Source: JAYUKV01 sp043764135
Lineage (GTDB): Bacteria; Patescibacteriota; JACMRA01
Assembly: GCA_043764135.1 (NCBI GenBank)
Contig: JAYUKV010000100.1
Span: 1-10,487, forward strand
DNA: 10,487 bases
Reading direction: 5' to 3'
The translations under genes and the position numbers were made by a program. The notes below the pieces were generated by a model. It was not told the origin of the DNA. It made no database searches and saw nothing but the letters and a program-made list of their open reading frames with translations. This document shows, one piece after another, positions 1 through 5,461 of the stretch (its first letter is position 1; each line of letters begins with the position of its first letter).

Positions 1-33
1 AACTTTTTTTCTTAAATCATTACTATATCTCAT
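1..33 (-). CDS. IS630-family transposase, N-terminal 11 codons (cut by window edge)
   Basis: Read on the minus strand from the ATG at 33, the first 11 residues are MRYSNDLRKKV, and the frame is open to the window edge. This matches the very conserved start of IS630-family transposases (M-x-Y-S-x-D-L-R-x-K-V), DDE enzymes that insert at TA dinucleotides. Nothing of the catalytic DDE domain lies in the window, so it cannot be said whether the gene is intact. A promoter-like TATACT lies just upstream at 50-45. The element end should fall within about the next 80 bases, but I cannot fix the terminal repeat without the other end. The motif is short but distinctive. Confidence 0.6.
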   Translation of the reverse strand, partial: MRYSNDLRKKV

Positions 34-44
34 AAATTTAAGAC

Positions 45-72
45 AGTATAGTTGATTAAAATTAATTGTCCA
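45..72 (-). promoter_or_regulatory. Possible promoter of the IS630 transposase
   Basis: On the minus strand TGGACA (72-67) is followed after 16 bp by TATACT (50-45). Each hexamer matches its consensus at five of six bases. The predicted transcript start is about 38, only a few bases before the ATG at 33. In an IS this signal may lie partly in the terminal repeat. Confidence 0.35.
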
Positions 73-78
73 GTTGTG

Positions 79-525
79 TTATGGGTTAGCTATAAATAAT
101 ATATTATCCATGATATAGTAGTATATCAAATTGAAAACATCACAAAATGCATCAACTGGCAAAACTTTCCATTTATATATCCATACAGATATTATAGTTA
201 CAGGACTAGGGATTTGGTATTTTTTTCGGGTTAGTCTTAATGTTTCGATTCCATAAAGTAATTTTTTCTGAAATCTTTTGTCCCTTGTCCACATCTCTAA
301 TTGACTGCTAAAATCAGGAGAAAATGGGTTAATCTCAAATTCGATTCCTCGGGGCAGTTCAAAAACTTTAATCATTTTACGACGAGGAACATGTTCGAGA
401 TCAATTTGTGTTGTTACTCGATGAATTGAACTTTGTAATTGTTTTGTAAATTTAATAGTTTTAGGACATTGGTCTTCATAGAATACATTGAGAGTAATTC
501 TACAGATTTGAGATTTAGTAACCAT
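79..525 (-). CDS. Hypothetical protein, 148 aa
   Basis: I do not recognise this protein. The start at 525 (MVTKSQ) is chosen over an in-frame ATG at 570 because AGGA sits 7 bases before it, and because the predicted transcript start (about 565) lies downstream of the ATG at 570. The product is rich in Lys, Arg and aromatic residues. It has a predicted beta/alpha first half, a Pro-rich middle (PRGIEFEINPFSPDF), a basic helix around 'LTRKKYQIPSP', and a hydrophobic C-terminus (VFNLIYYYIMDNILFIANP) that could be a buried helix or a membrane-touching tail. It lies next to the end of an IS630 element, so the C-terminus may have been changed by insertion, though no clear break is seen. No terminator is visible before the IS gene. 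Confidence 0.7.
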   Translation of the reverse strand: MVTKSQICRITLNVFYEDQCPKTIKFTKQLQSSIHRVTTQIDLEHVPRRKMIKVFELPRGIEFEINPFSPDFSSQLEMWTRDKRFQKKLLYGIETLRLTRKKYQIPSPVTIISVWIYKWKVLPVDAFCDVFNLIYYYIMDNILFIANP

Positions 526-570
526 GTCTGATTCCTGTAAATAAAACGATAATATAAATATTAATTTCAT

Positions 571-600
571 TTTATAAAATATGCAAATATTTGTTGTCAG
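571..600 (-). promoter_or_regulatory. Promoter of the 148-aa gene
   Basis: Minus strand: CTGACA (600-595), an 18-bp spacer, then TATAAA (576-571). Both hexamers are one base from consensus. The predicted start near 565 gives a leader of about 40 bases to the ATG at 525 and excludes the ATG at 570. Confidence 0.55.
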
Positions 601-609
601 AATTTAAGA

Positions 610-636
610 TAAAAAATAGCTGTCATTTCATGACAG
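610..636 (-). terminator. Rho-independent terminator for the 101-aa membrane protein gene
   Basis: CTGTCAT (620-626) pairs with ATGACAG (630-636) across a 3-base loop, giving a 7-bp stem. Read on the minus strand the stem is followed by CTA and then six T (616-611). It lies about 55 bases beyond the stop codon at 692. Confidence 0.65.
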
Positions 637-691
637 GTTTTAAAGATATAAATTTTGGAGATGTGTTTTTTTCAATTTCCGTATAGAAATA

Positions 692-997
692 TTATTTTAA
701 ATTTACTTTTCTAAAACAATATTGAGCAATTTTGCTATTACAGTAATTTGTAAAATAATAAATAATCCAACAAAGAAAAAAATAAATTGGTATCTGCATT
801 CCATTTTTTAAATTAAGTAAGTCTACAAAAGTACCTAAAAAAATACTTAAAGATATAAATAATAAATTAGATCCTGAAAGCAATAAAAGAGTTAATATAT
901 TATCTTTATAAGTATATTCTTCAGTAAATGCTTTGAATGTTAAAAGCATTACAAAATATTGAATAAAATTATATATGATTGGGATTGTTATAAACAT
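692..997 (-). CDS. Small membrane protein, 101 aa, three predicted spans
   Basis: This is a very hydrophobic, AT-rich-codon protein of unknown family. Three likely transmembrane segments can be seen: residues about 3-21, 35-57 and 67-84. Between the first two is a charged loop with 'TEEYTYKDN', and the tail is short and basic (FRKVNLK). The positive tail and loop distribution suggest a cytoplasmic C-terminus by the positive-inside rule. The ATG at 997 is the only good start, but it has no clear Shine-Dalgarno site. A promoter candidate lies at 1114-1086 and a terminator at 636-610, so it appears to be transcribed alone. The function cannot be inferred; small three-span proteins of this kind include immunity, holin-like and transport accessory proteins. 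Confidence 0.65.
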   Translation of the reverse strand: MFITIPIIYNFIQYFVMLLTFKAFTEEYTYKDNILTLLLLSGSNLLFISLSIFLGTFVDLLNLKNGMQIPIYFFLCWIIYYFTNYCNSKIAQYCFRKVNLK

Positions 998-1085
998 AAA
1001 GAGTTTTAAAATATTTTAAGTAATTTGTATTTAGAGAATCTAGGTTATCTTGGTCTGTAAGGAATTAAAAAGGTTAATAGGCCTT

Positions 1086-1114
1086 ATTTTTTTATATATA
1101 TTTTGAATTGTCAA
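1086..1114 (-). promoter_or_regulatory. Candidate promoter of the 101-aa membrane protein gene
   Basis: Minus strand: an exact TTGACA (1114-1109), 17 bp, then AAAAAT (1091-1086). A TATATATA run in the spacer is a competing -10. The leader to the ATG at 997 would be about 80 bases. Of the 287 bases between the flanking genes (998-1284), this promoter and the hairpin at 1225-1246 are the only signals I can support. Confidence 0.4.
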
Positions 1115-1224
1115 TTACTTATACCCAGATACAAAAGCTTTAATAGATTTATATAAGTTTCCAATCAGATTTATGCTCTATTTATTGTGGATTTTTTTCA
1201 GCAAATTAATTCATATAATAATTA

Positions 1225-1246
1225 CACCCTCATTGTTATGAGGGTG
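1225..1246 (-). terminator. Hairpin downstream of the 260-aa gene
   Basis: CACCCTCAT (1225-1233) and ATGAGGGTG (1238-1246) form a perfect 9-bp stem with a TGTT loop. It lies about 40 bases beyond the minus-strand stop at 1285. The minus-strand tail is T/A-rich (TAATTATTATAT) but has no run of T, so termination may be weak. Confidence 0.55.
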
Positions 1247-1284
1247 ATTGGTGTAAACGTTAAAGGTTTGCGGTAATATTTATT

Positions 1285-2067
1285 TTATTTTAGATATTGC
1301 GCAACTAATTGCATTAGGTCTGCGCGTTTTTTAAGTGCGTTTTGGACCATTTTGGAGATTGTAGTCTCATTGCTTGTCATGATAATACCAGCTTGTTGAA
1401 ATACGACATAACCAGGCCAAGATCTATCCAAAAACTCAGTATCTTTTTTTAGTTGATAAAGTTCTGCTTTTAGGCTATCTACTTTAGTAACTGCAAGAAT
1501 TCTTACTTGTTTATTGAACTGCATTGCAATCCAAAGTTCTTCAATATTTTCTGAAGAATCAAACACTTTCATATTAATTGCCTTAGCAGCTAAGATGACT
1601 CGATTTCTAACCAGTAATTTGGGAATATAGATGATGTGATTCACTCCAGCTGAATCAGTAAAATTTCTTTTTAAGAAGATTTCTTCTTCCACTTCATTAA
1701 AAGTTGTTAGAAAATTAATGAGTTTGGGATTGTATCCAGTGCTTTCATTGCTACGACTGTTTTTAACAGATTCCCAATATTCAATCTCAATGCCGATTTG
1801 GGTAATACGAGATTGTGGGTCAATGCTTCCCAGCTTTGTACGGGTCAATTCTTGAGATTTAAGGAACTCTTCTTGGCTAAACTGAGTGAAGTCGAGTTCA
1901 AGCAGGTCACTTACGTGCGCAATCAACTCTTCCGAAACAATACCACAATCGATAGTGTAGCTTCCAAACAACAAACTATTGGTTAAAGCTTTGATGAGGC
2001 CAAAATAATTAGAATCATCCAGAACATCTTCAAGCACGGTTGCTTTTTCAGGTTTCATAAAAAGCAT
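1285..2067 (-). CDS. Hypothetical protein, 260 aa
   Basis: I do not recognise this soluble, acidic-to-neutral protein. The start at 2067 (MLFMKPEK) is preferred over an in-frame ATG at 2088 because AGGAG stands 5 bases before it. The first ~100 residues are Asp/Glu-rich and mostly helical (LEDVLDD, DLLELDFTQFSQEEFLKSQELTR). A middle section, 'IEIEYWESVKN' to 'VEEEIFLKRNF', leads to an alternating strand region (HIIYIPKLLVRNRVILAAKAI; VRILAVTKV). The C-terminal ~45 residues (PGYVVFQQAGIIMT to LMQLVAQYLK) end in a basic helix. There is no signal peptide or membrane span. It follows two small genes on the same strand with a 46-base gap, but also has its own promoter candidate inside the end of the preceding gene, so it may be transcribed both ways. 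Confidence 0.8.
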   Translation of the reverse strand: MLFMKPEKATVLEDVLDDSNYFGLIKALTNSLLFGSYTIDCGIVSEELIAHVSDLLELDFTQFSQEEFLKSQELTRTKLGSIDPQSRITQIGIEIEYWESVKNSRSNESTGYNPKLINFLTTFNEVEEEIFLKRNFTDSAGVNHIIYIPKLLVRNRVILAAKAINMKVFDSSENIEELWIAMQFNKQVRILAVTKVDSLKAELYQLKKDTEFLDRSWPGYVVFQQAGIIMTSNETTISKMVQNALKKRADLMQLVAQYLK

Positions 2068-2107
2068 AGGTTCTCCTGAGGTTTTCAAAAATTAGAAAGG
2101 ATAGTCT

Positions 2108-2136
2108 TTTTTATCACACTTTGGTATTAATGTCAA
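2108..2136 (-). promoter_or_regulatory. Promoter of the 260-aa gene, inside the end of the 60-aa gene
   Basis: Minus strand: an exact TTGACA (2136-2131), 17 bp, then TAAAAA (2113-2108). The predicted start is about 2101, giving a leader of some 33 bases to the ATG at 2067. The -35 overlaps the last codons of the 60-aa gene. Confidence 0.5.
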
Positions 2137-2296
2137 CAACTAAGCGAACAGTGAAAATAGACTTAAAACCTTTTAAATCTTTAAGAGATTTTGGTAAGAA
2201 AAAATTATTTACTTTGCTGTTCCTAGAATAAATAGTCATCAATGCTTGATCATCCAAAGGTACGATTGAATATTCTTGGAACAATCTTCCAATCAT
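2114..2296 (-). CDS. Small hypothetical protein, 60 aa
   Basis: This is an unrecognised small basic protein. It lies between the 75-aa gene (54 bases away) and the 260-aa gene (46 bases away) on the same strand. It begins MIGRLFQEYSIVPLD, and a Lys-rich helix (PKSLKDLKGFKS) is followed by a strand-like C-terminus (FTVRLVVDINTKV). No good Shine-Dalgarno site precedes the ATG at 2296 and I see no promoter of its own, so it probably depends on the transcript from 2657-2629. The segment 'RLFQEYSIVPLD' resembles 'RFYQSSVIPID' of the upstream 75-aa protein, which may mean distant relationship or chance. It is small enough that its status as a gene is less than certain; operon position is the main support. 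Confidence 0.5.
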   Translation of the reverse strand: MIGRLFQEYSIVPLDDQALMTIYSRNSKVNNFFLPKSLKDLKGFKSIFTVRLVVDINTKV

Positions 2297-2350
2297 AGGT
2301 GTTTTTTGTCTGGATGTTATTCTATAAAAAGATTTATTTTCTAGTCTGTA

Positions 2351-2578
2351 CTAGGGTGATAAATAATTTACTTTTTCATCGATAGTTAGGGAGTATGCGT
2401 AATCCTTGAATTGATTAGAATTATTTTCAATTTCAATTACAAATCTTTGGTTAAGTTGCAACTTCAATTCATTTTCTGCATTTTGATAGATATCTATGGG
2501 AATAACAGAAGATTGATAGAATCTTACTCGGGTGACGGGATTGCGTTTTGCTGTTGTTAATATTTTGGTGATTGTCAT
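2351..2578 (-). CDS. Small hypothetical protein, 75 aa
   Basis: This is the first gene of a leftward group and is divergent from the exported-protein gene at 2657. It begins MTITKILTTAKRNPVTR, a basic N-terminus. Next comes a strand-like RFYQSSVIPIDIYQ, a helix ENELKLQLNQR, a strand FVIEIEN and an acidic end. It has no Cys, signal peptide or membrane span. The layout (strand with Pro, helix, strand) recalls small phycobilisome-linker-like domains but lacks their Gly-Gly signature, so I do not assign it. A strong promoter (TTGACA-17-AATAAT, 2657-2629) drives it. There is no Shine-Dalgarno site before the ATG at 2578; the leader ends in a run of A. Confidence 0.6.
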   Translation of the reverse strand: MTITKILTTAKRNPVTRVRFYQSSVIPIDIYQNAENELKLQLNQRFVIEIENNSNQFKDYAYSLTIDEKVNYLSP

Positions 2579-2596
2579 TTTTTTACAAGGTAATTA

Positions 2597-2625
2597 TTGA
2601 CAAGGGTGATCAAAGCATCTAGCAT
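2597..2625 (+). promoter_or_regulatory. Promoter of the exported 136-aa protein gene
   Basis: An exact TTGACA (2597-2602), 17 bp, then TAGCAT (2620-2625). The predicted start is about 2632, with a 25-base leader to the ATG at 2657. A TGATCA palindrome lies in the spacer at 2607-2612 and a second one at 2634-2639. Confidence 0.6.
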
Positions 2626-2628
2626 TTT

Positions 2629-2657
2629 ATTATTGATCATTAAAGGAGCTATGTCAA
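2629..2657 (-). promoter_or_regulatory. Divergent promoter of the 75-aa gene
   Basis: Minus strand: an exact TTGACA (2657-2652), 17 bp, then AATAAT (2634-2629, five of six bases). The -35 overlaps the first base of the ATG at 2657 of the plus-strand gene. The two promoters are interlocked, with predicted starts only about 10 bases apart (2622 and 2632). Confidence 0.55.
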
Positions 2658-3067
2658 TGAAAATCAAACTTTCTACTTTATTAAAACAACAAGTTTTAGC
2701 TCACGGTTTAGTTGGGTGGGGTTTGTTAGTAAGTTTTGCTACAGTAGTCAATGCTCAAACTTTTACTGAACAAAGAGGAGAGGTTCGATATGAACGGGTT
2801 CAAAACTTTGAATCATTATCAAGCAAGGAACACAATTGGAAATTGTTTAATAACCTAACTACTGGAGAAAGTGAGTTCTACATTAACAAACTTCTTAAAT
2901 GGCAATATAATGCAAGAACAGGTGAAAGAAAAACTTATTTTTGTGATAATAGCTACCATTGTGAGGTTACATTATCACTAAATGGATTAGATCTTATGAC
3001 TGAGACAAAACAATATTCTATAGAAGAATTATCACAACCTTACAATGAAGTGCGCGAAATCAGATAA
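2657..3067 (+). CDS. Small exported protein, 136 aa, signal peptide
   Basis: The start at 2657 (MKIKLSTLL) is chosen because GGAG lies 8 bases before it; an ATG at 2651 is only 2 bases from that site. The N-terminus is a typical Sec signal: positive n-region (K2, K4), hydrophobic core about 18-31 (LVGWGLLVSFATVV), and cleavage expected after A33 (VNA-QTF). The mature part of ~103 residues is polar and strand-rich, with repeated Tyr/Trp/Asn and a C-x5-C pair (C96, C102; YFCDNSYHC) that could form a disulfide outside the cytoplasm. There is no lipobox, so it is likely periplasmic or secreted. I do not recognise the family. It has its own promoter (2597-2625) and terminator (3095-3119). Confidence 0.75.
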   Translation: MKIKLSTLLKQQVLAHGLVGWGLLVSFATVVNAQTFTEQRGEVRYERVQNFESLSSKEHNWKLFNNLTTGESEFYINKLLKWQYNARTGERKTYFCDNSYHCEVTLSLNGLDLMTETKQYSIEELSQPYNEVREIR

Positions 3068-3094
3068 CAAAAGATCCTAGATATATAACCTTCC

Positions 3095-3119
3095 TACCCT
3101 TTACTGGGTAAATTTTTTT
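3095..3119 (+). terminator. Rho-independent terminator after the exported-protein gene
   Basis: TACCC (3095-3099) pairs with GGGTA (3106-3110) over a 6-base loop. Two A and then seven T (3113-3119) follow. The stem is short but GC-rich, with a good T tract, 28 bases after the stop codon. Confidence 0.65.
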
Positions 3120-3146
3120 GACAAATGTTTCATATTGTACTAGGTT
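3118..3146 (+). promoter_or_regulatory. Candidate promoter of the 49-aa gene
   Basis: An exact TTGACA (3118-3123), 17 bp, then TAGGTT (3141-3146). The -35 shares its first bases with the T tract of the preceding terminator, so termination and re-initiation are packed end to end. The leader would be about 53 bases. Confidence 0.5.
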
Positions 3147-3205
3147 TAAAAAAGCAAACTAGTTTTGCAAATTCAAATTATTCATTTCTTATAAGGAATT
3201 ACACA

Positions 3206-3355
3206 ATGGCAAACGGTAGAGATGGTACTATTTGGGATTGGATTATTAACCGAATCAGTGATTCGAAAGAGCTAAATGAAAAAGAAGAGGAATCTCTTAA
3301 ACAAGCCAATAAACGTTCAGAACGACAAGTTTCTAAACGCGGTAGAAGAATTTAG
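3206..3355 (+). CDS. Small basic protein, 49 aa
   Basis: The start at 3206 (MANGRDGT) has AAGGA 8 bases upstream and lies inside a longer open frame that begins at 3125. I prefer the internal start because the upstream ATG has no ribosome site and would begin before the predicted transcript start. The sequence has an amphipathic front (IWDWIINRIS), a charged helical middle (DSKELNEKEEESLKQ) and a strongly basic tail (KRSERQVSKRGRRI) with nine Arg/Lys in the last 15 residues. The tail suggests binding to nucleic acid or another polyanion, but no family is recognised. It has its own promoter; the terminator lies about 145 bases beyond the stop, an unusually long 3' tail. Confidence 0.6.
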   Translation: MANGRDGTIWDWIINRISDSKELNEKEEESLKQANKRSERQVSKRGRRI

Positions 3356-3500
3356 CCCTGGGAGCGAAATACTGATGAAATATCTCTAAGGTTTAAAAAC
3401 AAAAATACCGTTCTTTTTTACTAGATTGTTATATTATTGTTATAAACCCAAGATACATATTCATTAGTAATTTGCTCTATATCTAAATTGAATATTTTTG

Positions 3501-3530
3501 GACCTTACTATTTTTAGTAAGGTCTTTTTT
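3501..3530 (+). terminator. Strong rho-independent terminator
   Basis: GACCTTACTA (3501-3510) and TAGTAAGGTC (3515-3524) form a perfect 10-bp stem with a TTTT loop. Six T (3525-3530) and further T-rich sequence follow. It ends the transcript of the 49-aa gene or of an untranslated RNA downstream of it. Confidence 0.85.
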
Positions 3531-3627
3531 ATTACTTTTTTTTCAAAAATTACTGTTAACTCATATTACAATTATAAGTAGTAATAAAAACAGCTTTAAA
3601 TACTATATCTGAGAACCTGTTAAAAAG

Positions 3628-3656
3628 TTGACATTTACTTGAAAATATGATTAATT
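3628..3656 (+). promoter_or_regulatory. Promoter of the papain-like protein gene
   Basis: An exact TTGACA (3628-3633), 17 bp, then TTAATT (3651-3656), with TG at 3648-3649 forming an extended -10. With a 16-bp spacer the -10 would be ATTAAT, four of six bases. The leader to the ATG at 3694 is about 31 bases. Confidence 0.55.
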
Positions 3657-3693
3657 AGTGTAAATCTTAACATGGTTATATAGGTACAAGTTA

Positions 3694-4458
3694 ATGAATC
3701 AAAGTACACTTGATAGAATTCTCCGTCTTCAACAAGAGACACAAGAGCAACACAGAATTTATATCTGTGTTGAAAAGGAAAACAGCCATCCTGAGCATGC
3801 CTCAGTTGGTCATGCATTTCTACTAGGATTGGTATTAAACACCAATAATCAAAGCGTTCTAAGCAATATCGACAGGTTCCATCCAGAGCTAAAAAGCTCA
3901 ATTGGAATCGATCAAAATGGTAAAAGCAAAGTCTGGACCTACTCATTGTACCCAGAAAACTTCATGATCAATCATGAAAAAGATAGGAAAAGAGCCAAAA
4001 GAATTCTTTTGGGGGATCATCATTCAACTCTTTTTGACTTCGATACCTTTTTGGGTGTTGTAGTCAAGAAAGACTTATTTGAAAAAAAGATGATTTCCAC
4101 ACCTGGCAATATGTGCCAAGTTGAAAGAGATCTTAGAGCTTGTGACTACAACTTGCTACTTGCAAATTGTTGCAAATTTGCAGCAGAGCAATTTACATCT
4201 ATTTCCCAAATCCAATTGCGTCCCGACACCACTATCGGACTGTCTGAATTTGGGCTTGAAGCAAAACTTTATCTGCCAGCTACTCTTTTTCATGATATCA
4301 ATAGATTCAAAAATGAAAAAGCACTATCTGGAGAAGACGCAGCTAAAGCACAACGATTGACCAGAGAATACCTCAATTCTGAACAGTTCATGACAGACTT
4401 TGATATGCGAGGAGAAAATGATCTGTTGGCAAAGTTCGCTGAATTAGAAAATAGTTAG
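3694..4458 (+). CDS. Probable permuted papain-like (NlpC/LRAT/YiiX-type) protein, 254 aa
   Basis: Two blocks suggest a cysteine hydrolase of the circularly permuted papain fold, where His comes before Cys. 'ASVGHAFLLGLV' has H40 at the start of a strand. 'DYNLLLANCCKFAAEQF' has N158-C159-C160 at the start of a helix. The N-C-x-x-F layout is typical of YiiX, PPPDE and LRAT-like proteins, which act on peptide, isopeptide or acyl bonds. C159 or C160 would be the nucleophile. There is no signal peptide, so it is cytoplasmic unless exported otherwise. The C-terminal ~60 residues (from LSGEDAAKA) are charged helix. The upstream site is weak (AGG, 9 bases before the ATG). It has its own promoter and terminator. 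This is a motif reading, not family recognition; eukaryotic-like or toxin-associated relatives are possible. Confidence 0.75.
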   Translation: MNQSTLDRILRLQQETQEQHRIYICVEKENSHPEHASVGHAFLLGLVLNTNNQSVLSNIDRFHPELKSSIGIDQNGKSKVWTYSLYPENFMINHEKDRKRAKRILLGDHHSTLFDFDTFLGVVVKKDLFEKKMISTPGNMCQVERDLRACDYNLLLANCCKFAAEQFTSISQIQLRPDTTIGLSEFGLEAKLYLPATLFHDINRFKNEKALSGEDAAKAQRLTREYLNSEQFMTDFDMRGENDLLAKFAELENS

Positions 4459-4465
4459 ATACACG

Positions 4466-4499
4466 CCACACTTAATTTATTAAGTGTGGATATTTTTTT
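4466..4499 (+). terminator. Rho-independent terminator after the papain-like gene
   Basis: CCACACTTAA (4466-4475) and TTAAGTGTGG (4480-4489) form a perfect 10-bp stem with a TTTA loop. A seven-T tract follows at 4493-4499. It starts 7 bases after the stop codon. Confidence 0.85.
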
Positions 4500-4598
4500 A
4501 TTGTAGTATTCTTAAAATCAAATATAAATTATAATATAATCCATAAATATGCCAGTCTTAATGCCAGATATTACTTTTACTCCTAGTTATTTAAAATA

Positions 4599-4633
4599 TT
4601 GACATTAATATAAACATTTTTAAAATTTATAAT
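4599..4633 (+). promoter_or_regulatory. Promoter region of the SGNH hydrolase gene
   Basis: An exact TTGACA (4599-4604) is followed after 16 bp by TAAAAT (4621-4626, five of six bases). A perfect TATAAT lies a little further on at 4628-4633 but has no -35 at normal distance. Start sites near 4633 or 4640 give leaders of 19-26 bases to the ATG at 4659. Confidence 0.6.
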
Positions 4634-4658
4634 TAGGTATTAATTGAGGACTAATTCA

Positions 4659-5294
4659 ATGAAATTGAAAACAAATATTCTAATCTACAGAGATTCAAGA
4701 AGTTGGGGTCAAATTCCTAGTAACGCAAAAGTTGAAAGATACGATAGAACCATTAGATGGCCCCAATTATTAAGCACACACTTATCTAAACAAGCAAATG
4801 TAATAGAGGAATGTTTACCAGGAAGAACTCTTGGCATGCTAGAAGAAGGTCAAAGAGCTTATCGAAATGGATTAGAAGTCTTTAAATCAATCTACCCTTC
4901 CCATTTACCAATTCAATATGTAATTCTAGATCTCGGCACTAACGACCTTAAAAAGTCATGCAATCAGACTGCAAGCGATCTGTACAACAATATCAAGCTG
5001 TACCATGATTATCTAATGAATTTTGGATGGAAAATTGCAACCAACCCTCAGCTTATTTATTTATTACCTACCAAACCTGGTTTGGATCTGGAAATTTTTG
5101 ATTCGCGATCAACAGTATTGTTCGAATTAAAAAACCTTTGTAATAAAGACAATAGTTTTACTACCATTCCCTGTTCTTCATTTTCCCCCAATTCCAGACC
5201 ATCAAAAAATTCTGATGGTGTTCATTTGGATAAAAGTCAACACTTTGTATACAGTTGGTTTTTTAAAGAATATTTTGAAAAATTACTCAAATAG
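4659..5294 (+). CDS. SGNH/GDSL hydrolase, MsAcT-like type, 211 aa
   Basis: This is an esterase or acyltransferase of the SGNH fold. All four blocks can be placed: Ser13 in 'LIYRDSRSWG'; Gly55 in 'EECLPGRTL'; Gly93-Thr-Asn95-Asp in 'DLGTNDLK' (the oxyanion Asn); and Asp186/His189 in 'SDGVHLD'. The 'IRWPQLL...VIEECLPGRTL' stretch matches the arylesterase/acyltransferase group typified by Mycobacterium smegmatis MsAcT, and the length is normal for that group. The oddity is block I: the usual G-D-S-L/N is R-D-S-R here, with Arg replacing the Gly before Asp-Ser. The catalytic triad is otherwise complete. The start at 4659 has GAGG nine bases upstream; a TTG at 4644 is less likely. There is no signal peptide, so it is cytoplasmic. 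Substrate unknown. Own promoter and terminator. Confidence 0.85.
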   Translation: MKLKTNILIYRDSRSWGQIPSNAKVERYDRTIRWPQLLSTHLSKQANVIEECLPGRTLGMLEEGQRAYRNGLEVFKSIYPSHLPIQYVILDLGTNDLKKSCNQTASDLYNNIKLYHDYLMNFGWKIATNPQLIYLLPTKPGLDLEIFDSRSTVLFELKNLCNKDNSFTTIPCSSFSPNSRPSKNSDGVHLDKSQHFVYSWFFKEYFEKLLK

Positions 5295-5315
5295 AGTATA
5301 AAGAAAAAAAATCTC

Positions 5316-5345
5316 AACCTCACATTCTGAGGTTTAATTTTTTTT
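5316..5345 (+). terminator. Rho-independent terminator after the SGNH hydrolase gene
   Basis: AACCTCA (5316-5322) and TGAGGTT (5328-5334) form a 7-bp stem with a 5-base loop. TAA and then eight T (5338-5345) follow. Confidence 0.8.
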
Positions 5346-5384
5346 AAAAATGATTTAAAAGTTTGTTAATATTTTTGCCATTGA

Positions 5385-5414
5385 TTGAATAGAGTGCTTG
5401 TTTAATTTTACATT
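5385..5414 (+). promoter_or_regulatory. Weak promoter candidate for the zinc-finger membrane protein gene
   Basis: TTGAAT (5385-5390), 18 bp, then TACATT (5409-5414) is the best sigma-70-like pair I can find in the 167 bases before this gene. TAAGAT at 5435-5440 is another possible -10 without a -35. This gene lacks the clear TTGACA signal of its neighbours. Confidence 0.25.
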
Positions 5415-5461
5415 AAGTAAGAATTGTGTTAAGGTAAGATTAGCTTTTTTGAGGTAAAAAA

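Larger units (their letters stand above)
3356..3693 (+). other. 338-base intergenic region without a gene
   Basis: No credible open frame is found here on either strand. It holds the long 3' region of the 49-aa gene (3356-3500), including two direct copies of ATTGTTATA at 3425-3433 and 3436-3444 (11-bp period). A strong terminator follows at 3501-3530, then an AT-rich stretch leading to the promoter at 3628-3656. A small RNA in 3356-3530 is possible but unsupported. Confidence 0.5.

Noticed and set aside
1798..1986. Plus-strand open frame of 62 codons.
   Set aside because: It lies opposite the well-supported 260-aa minus-strand gene and has no ribosome site or promoter.
2341..2354. Hairpin CTAGT/ACTAG at the end of the 75-aa gene as a terminator.
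   Set aside because: The 5-bp stem overlaps the stop codon and the T run is distant; too weak to call.
2351..2578. Similarity of the 75-aa protein to phycobilisome linker (CpcD/ApcC) C-terminal halves (x-P-x-D/E...E-x-x-x-R...V-x-V/I-E).
   Set aside because: The Gly-Gly-Lys-Ile signature and the first half of the domain are missing; the likeness is too weak to name.
2651..3355. Toxin-antitoxin pair formed by the 136-aa and 49-aa genes.
   Set aside because: The first carries a Sec signal, each gene has its own promoter, and a terminator separates them; no toxin or antitoxin motif is seen.
3635..3946. Minus-strand open frame of 103 codons.
   Set aside because: It is antisense to the papain-like gene, which has a promoter, terminator and recognisable motifs; the composition of this frame is that of a shadow.
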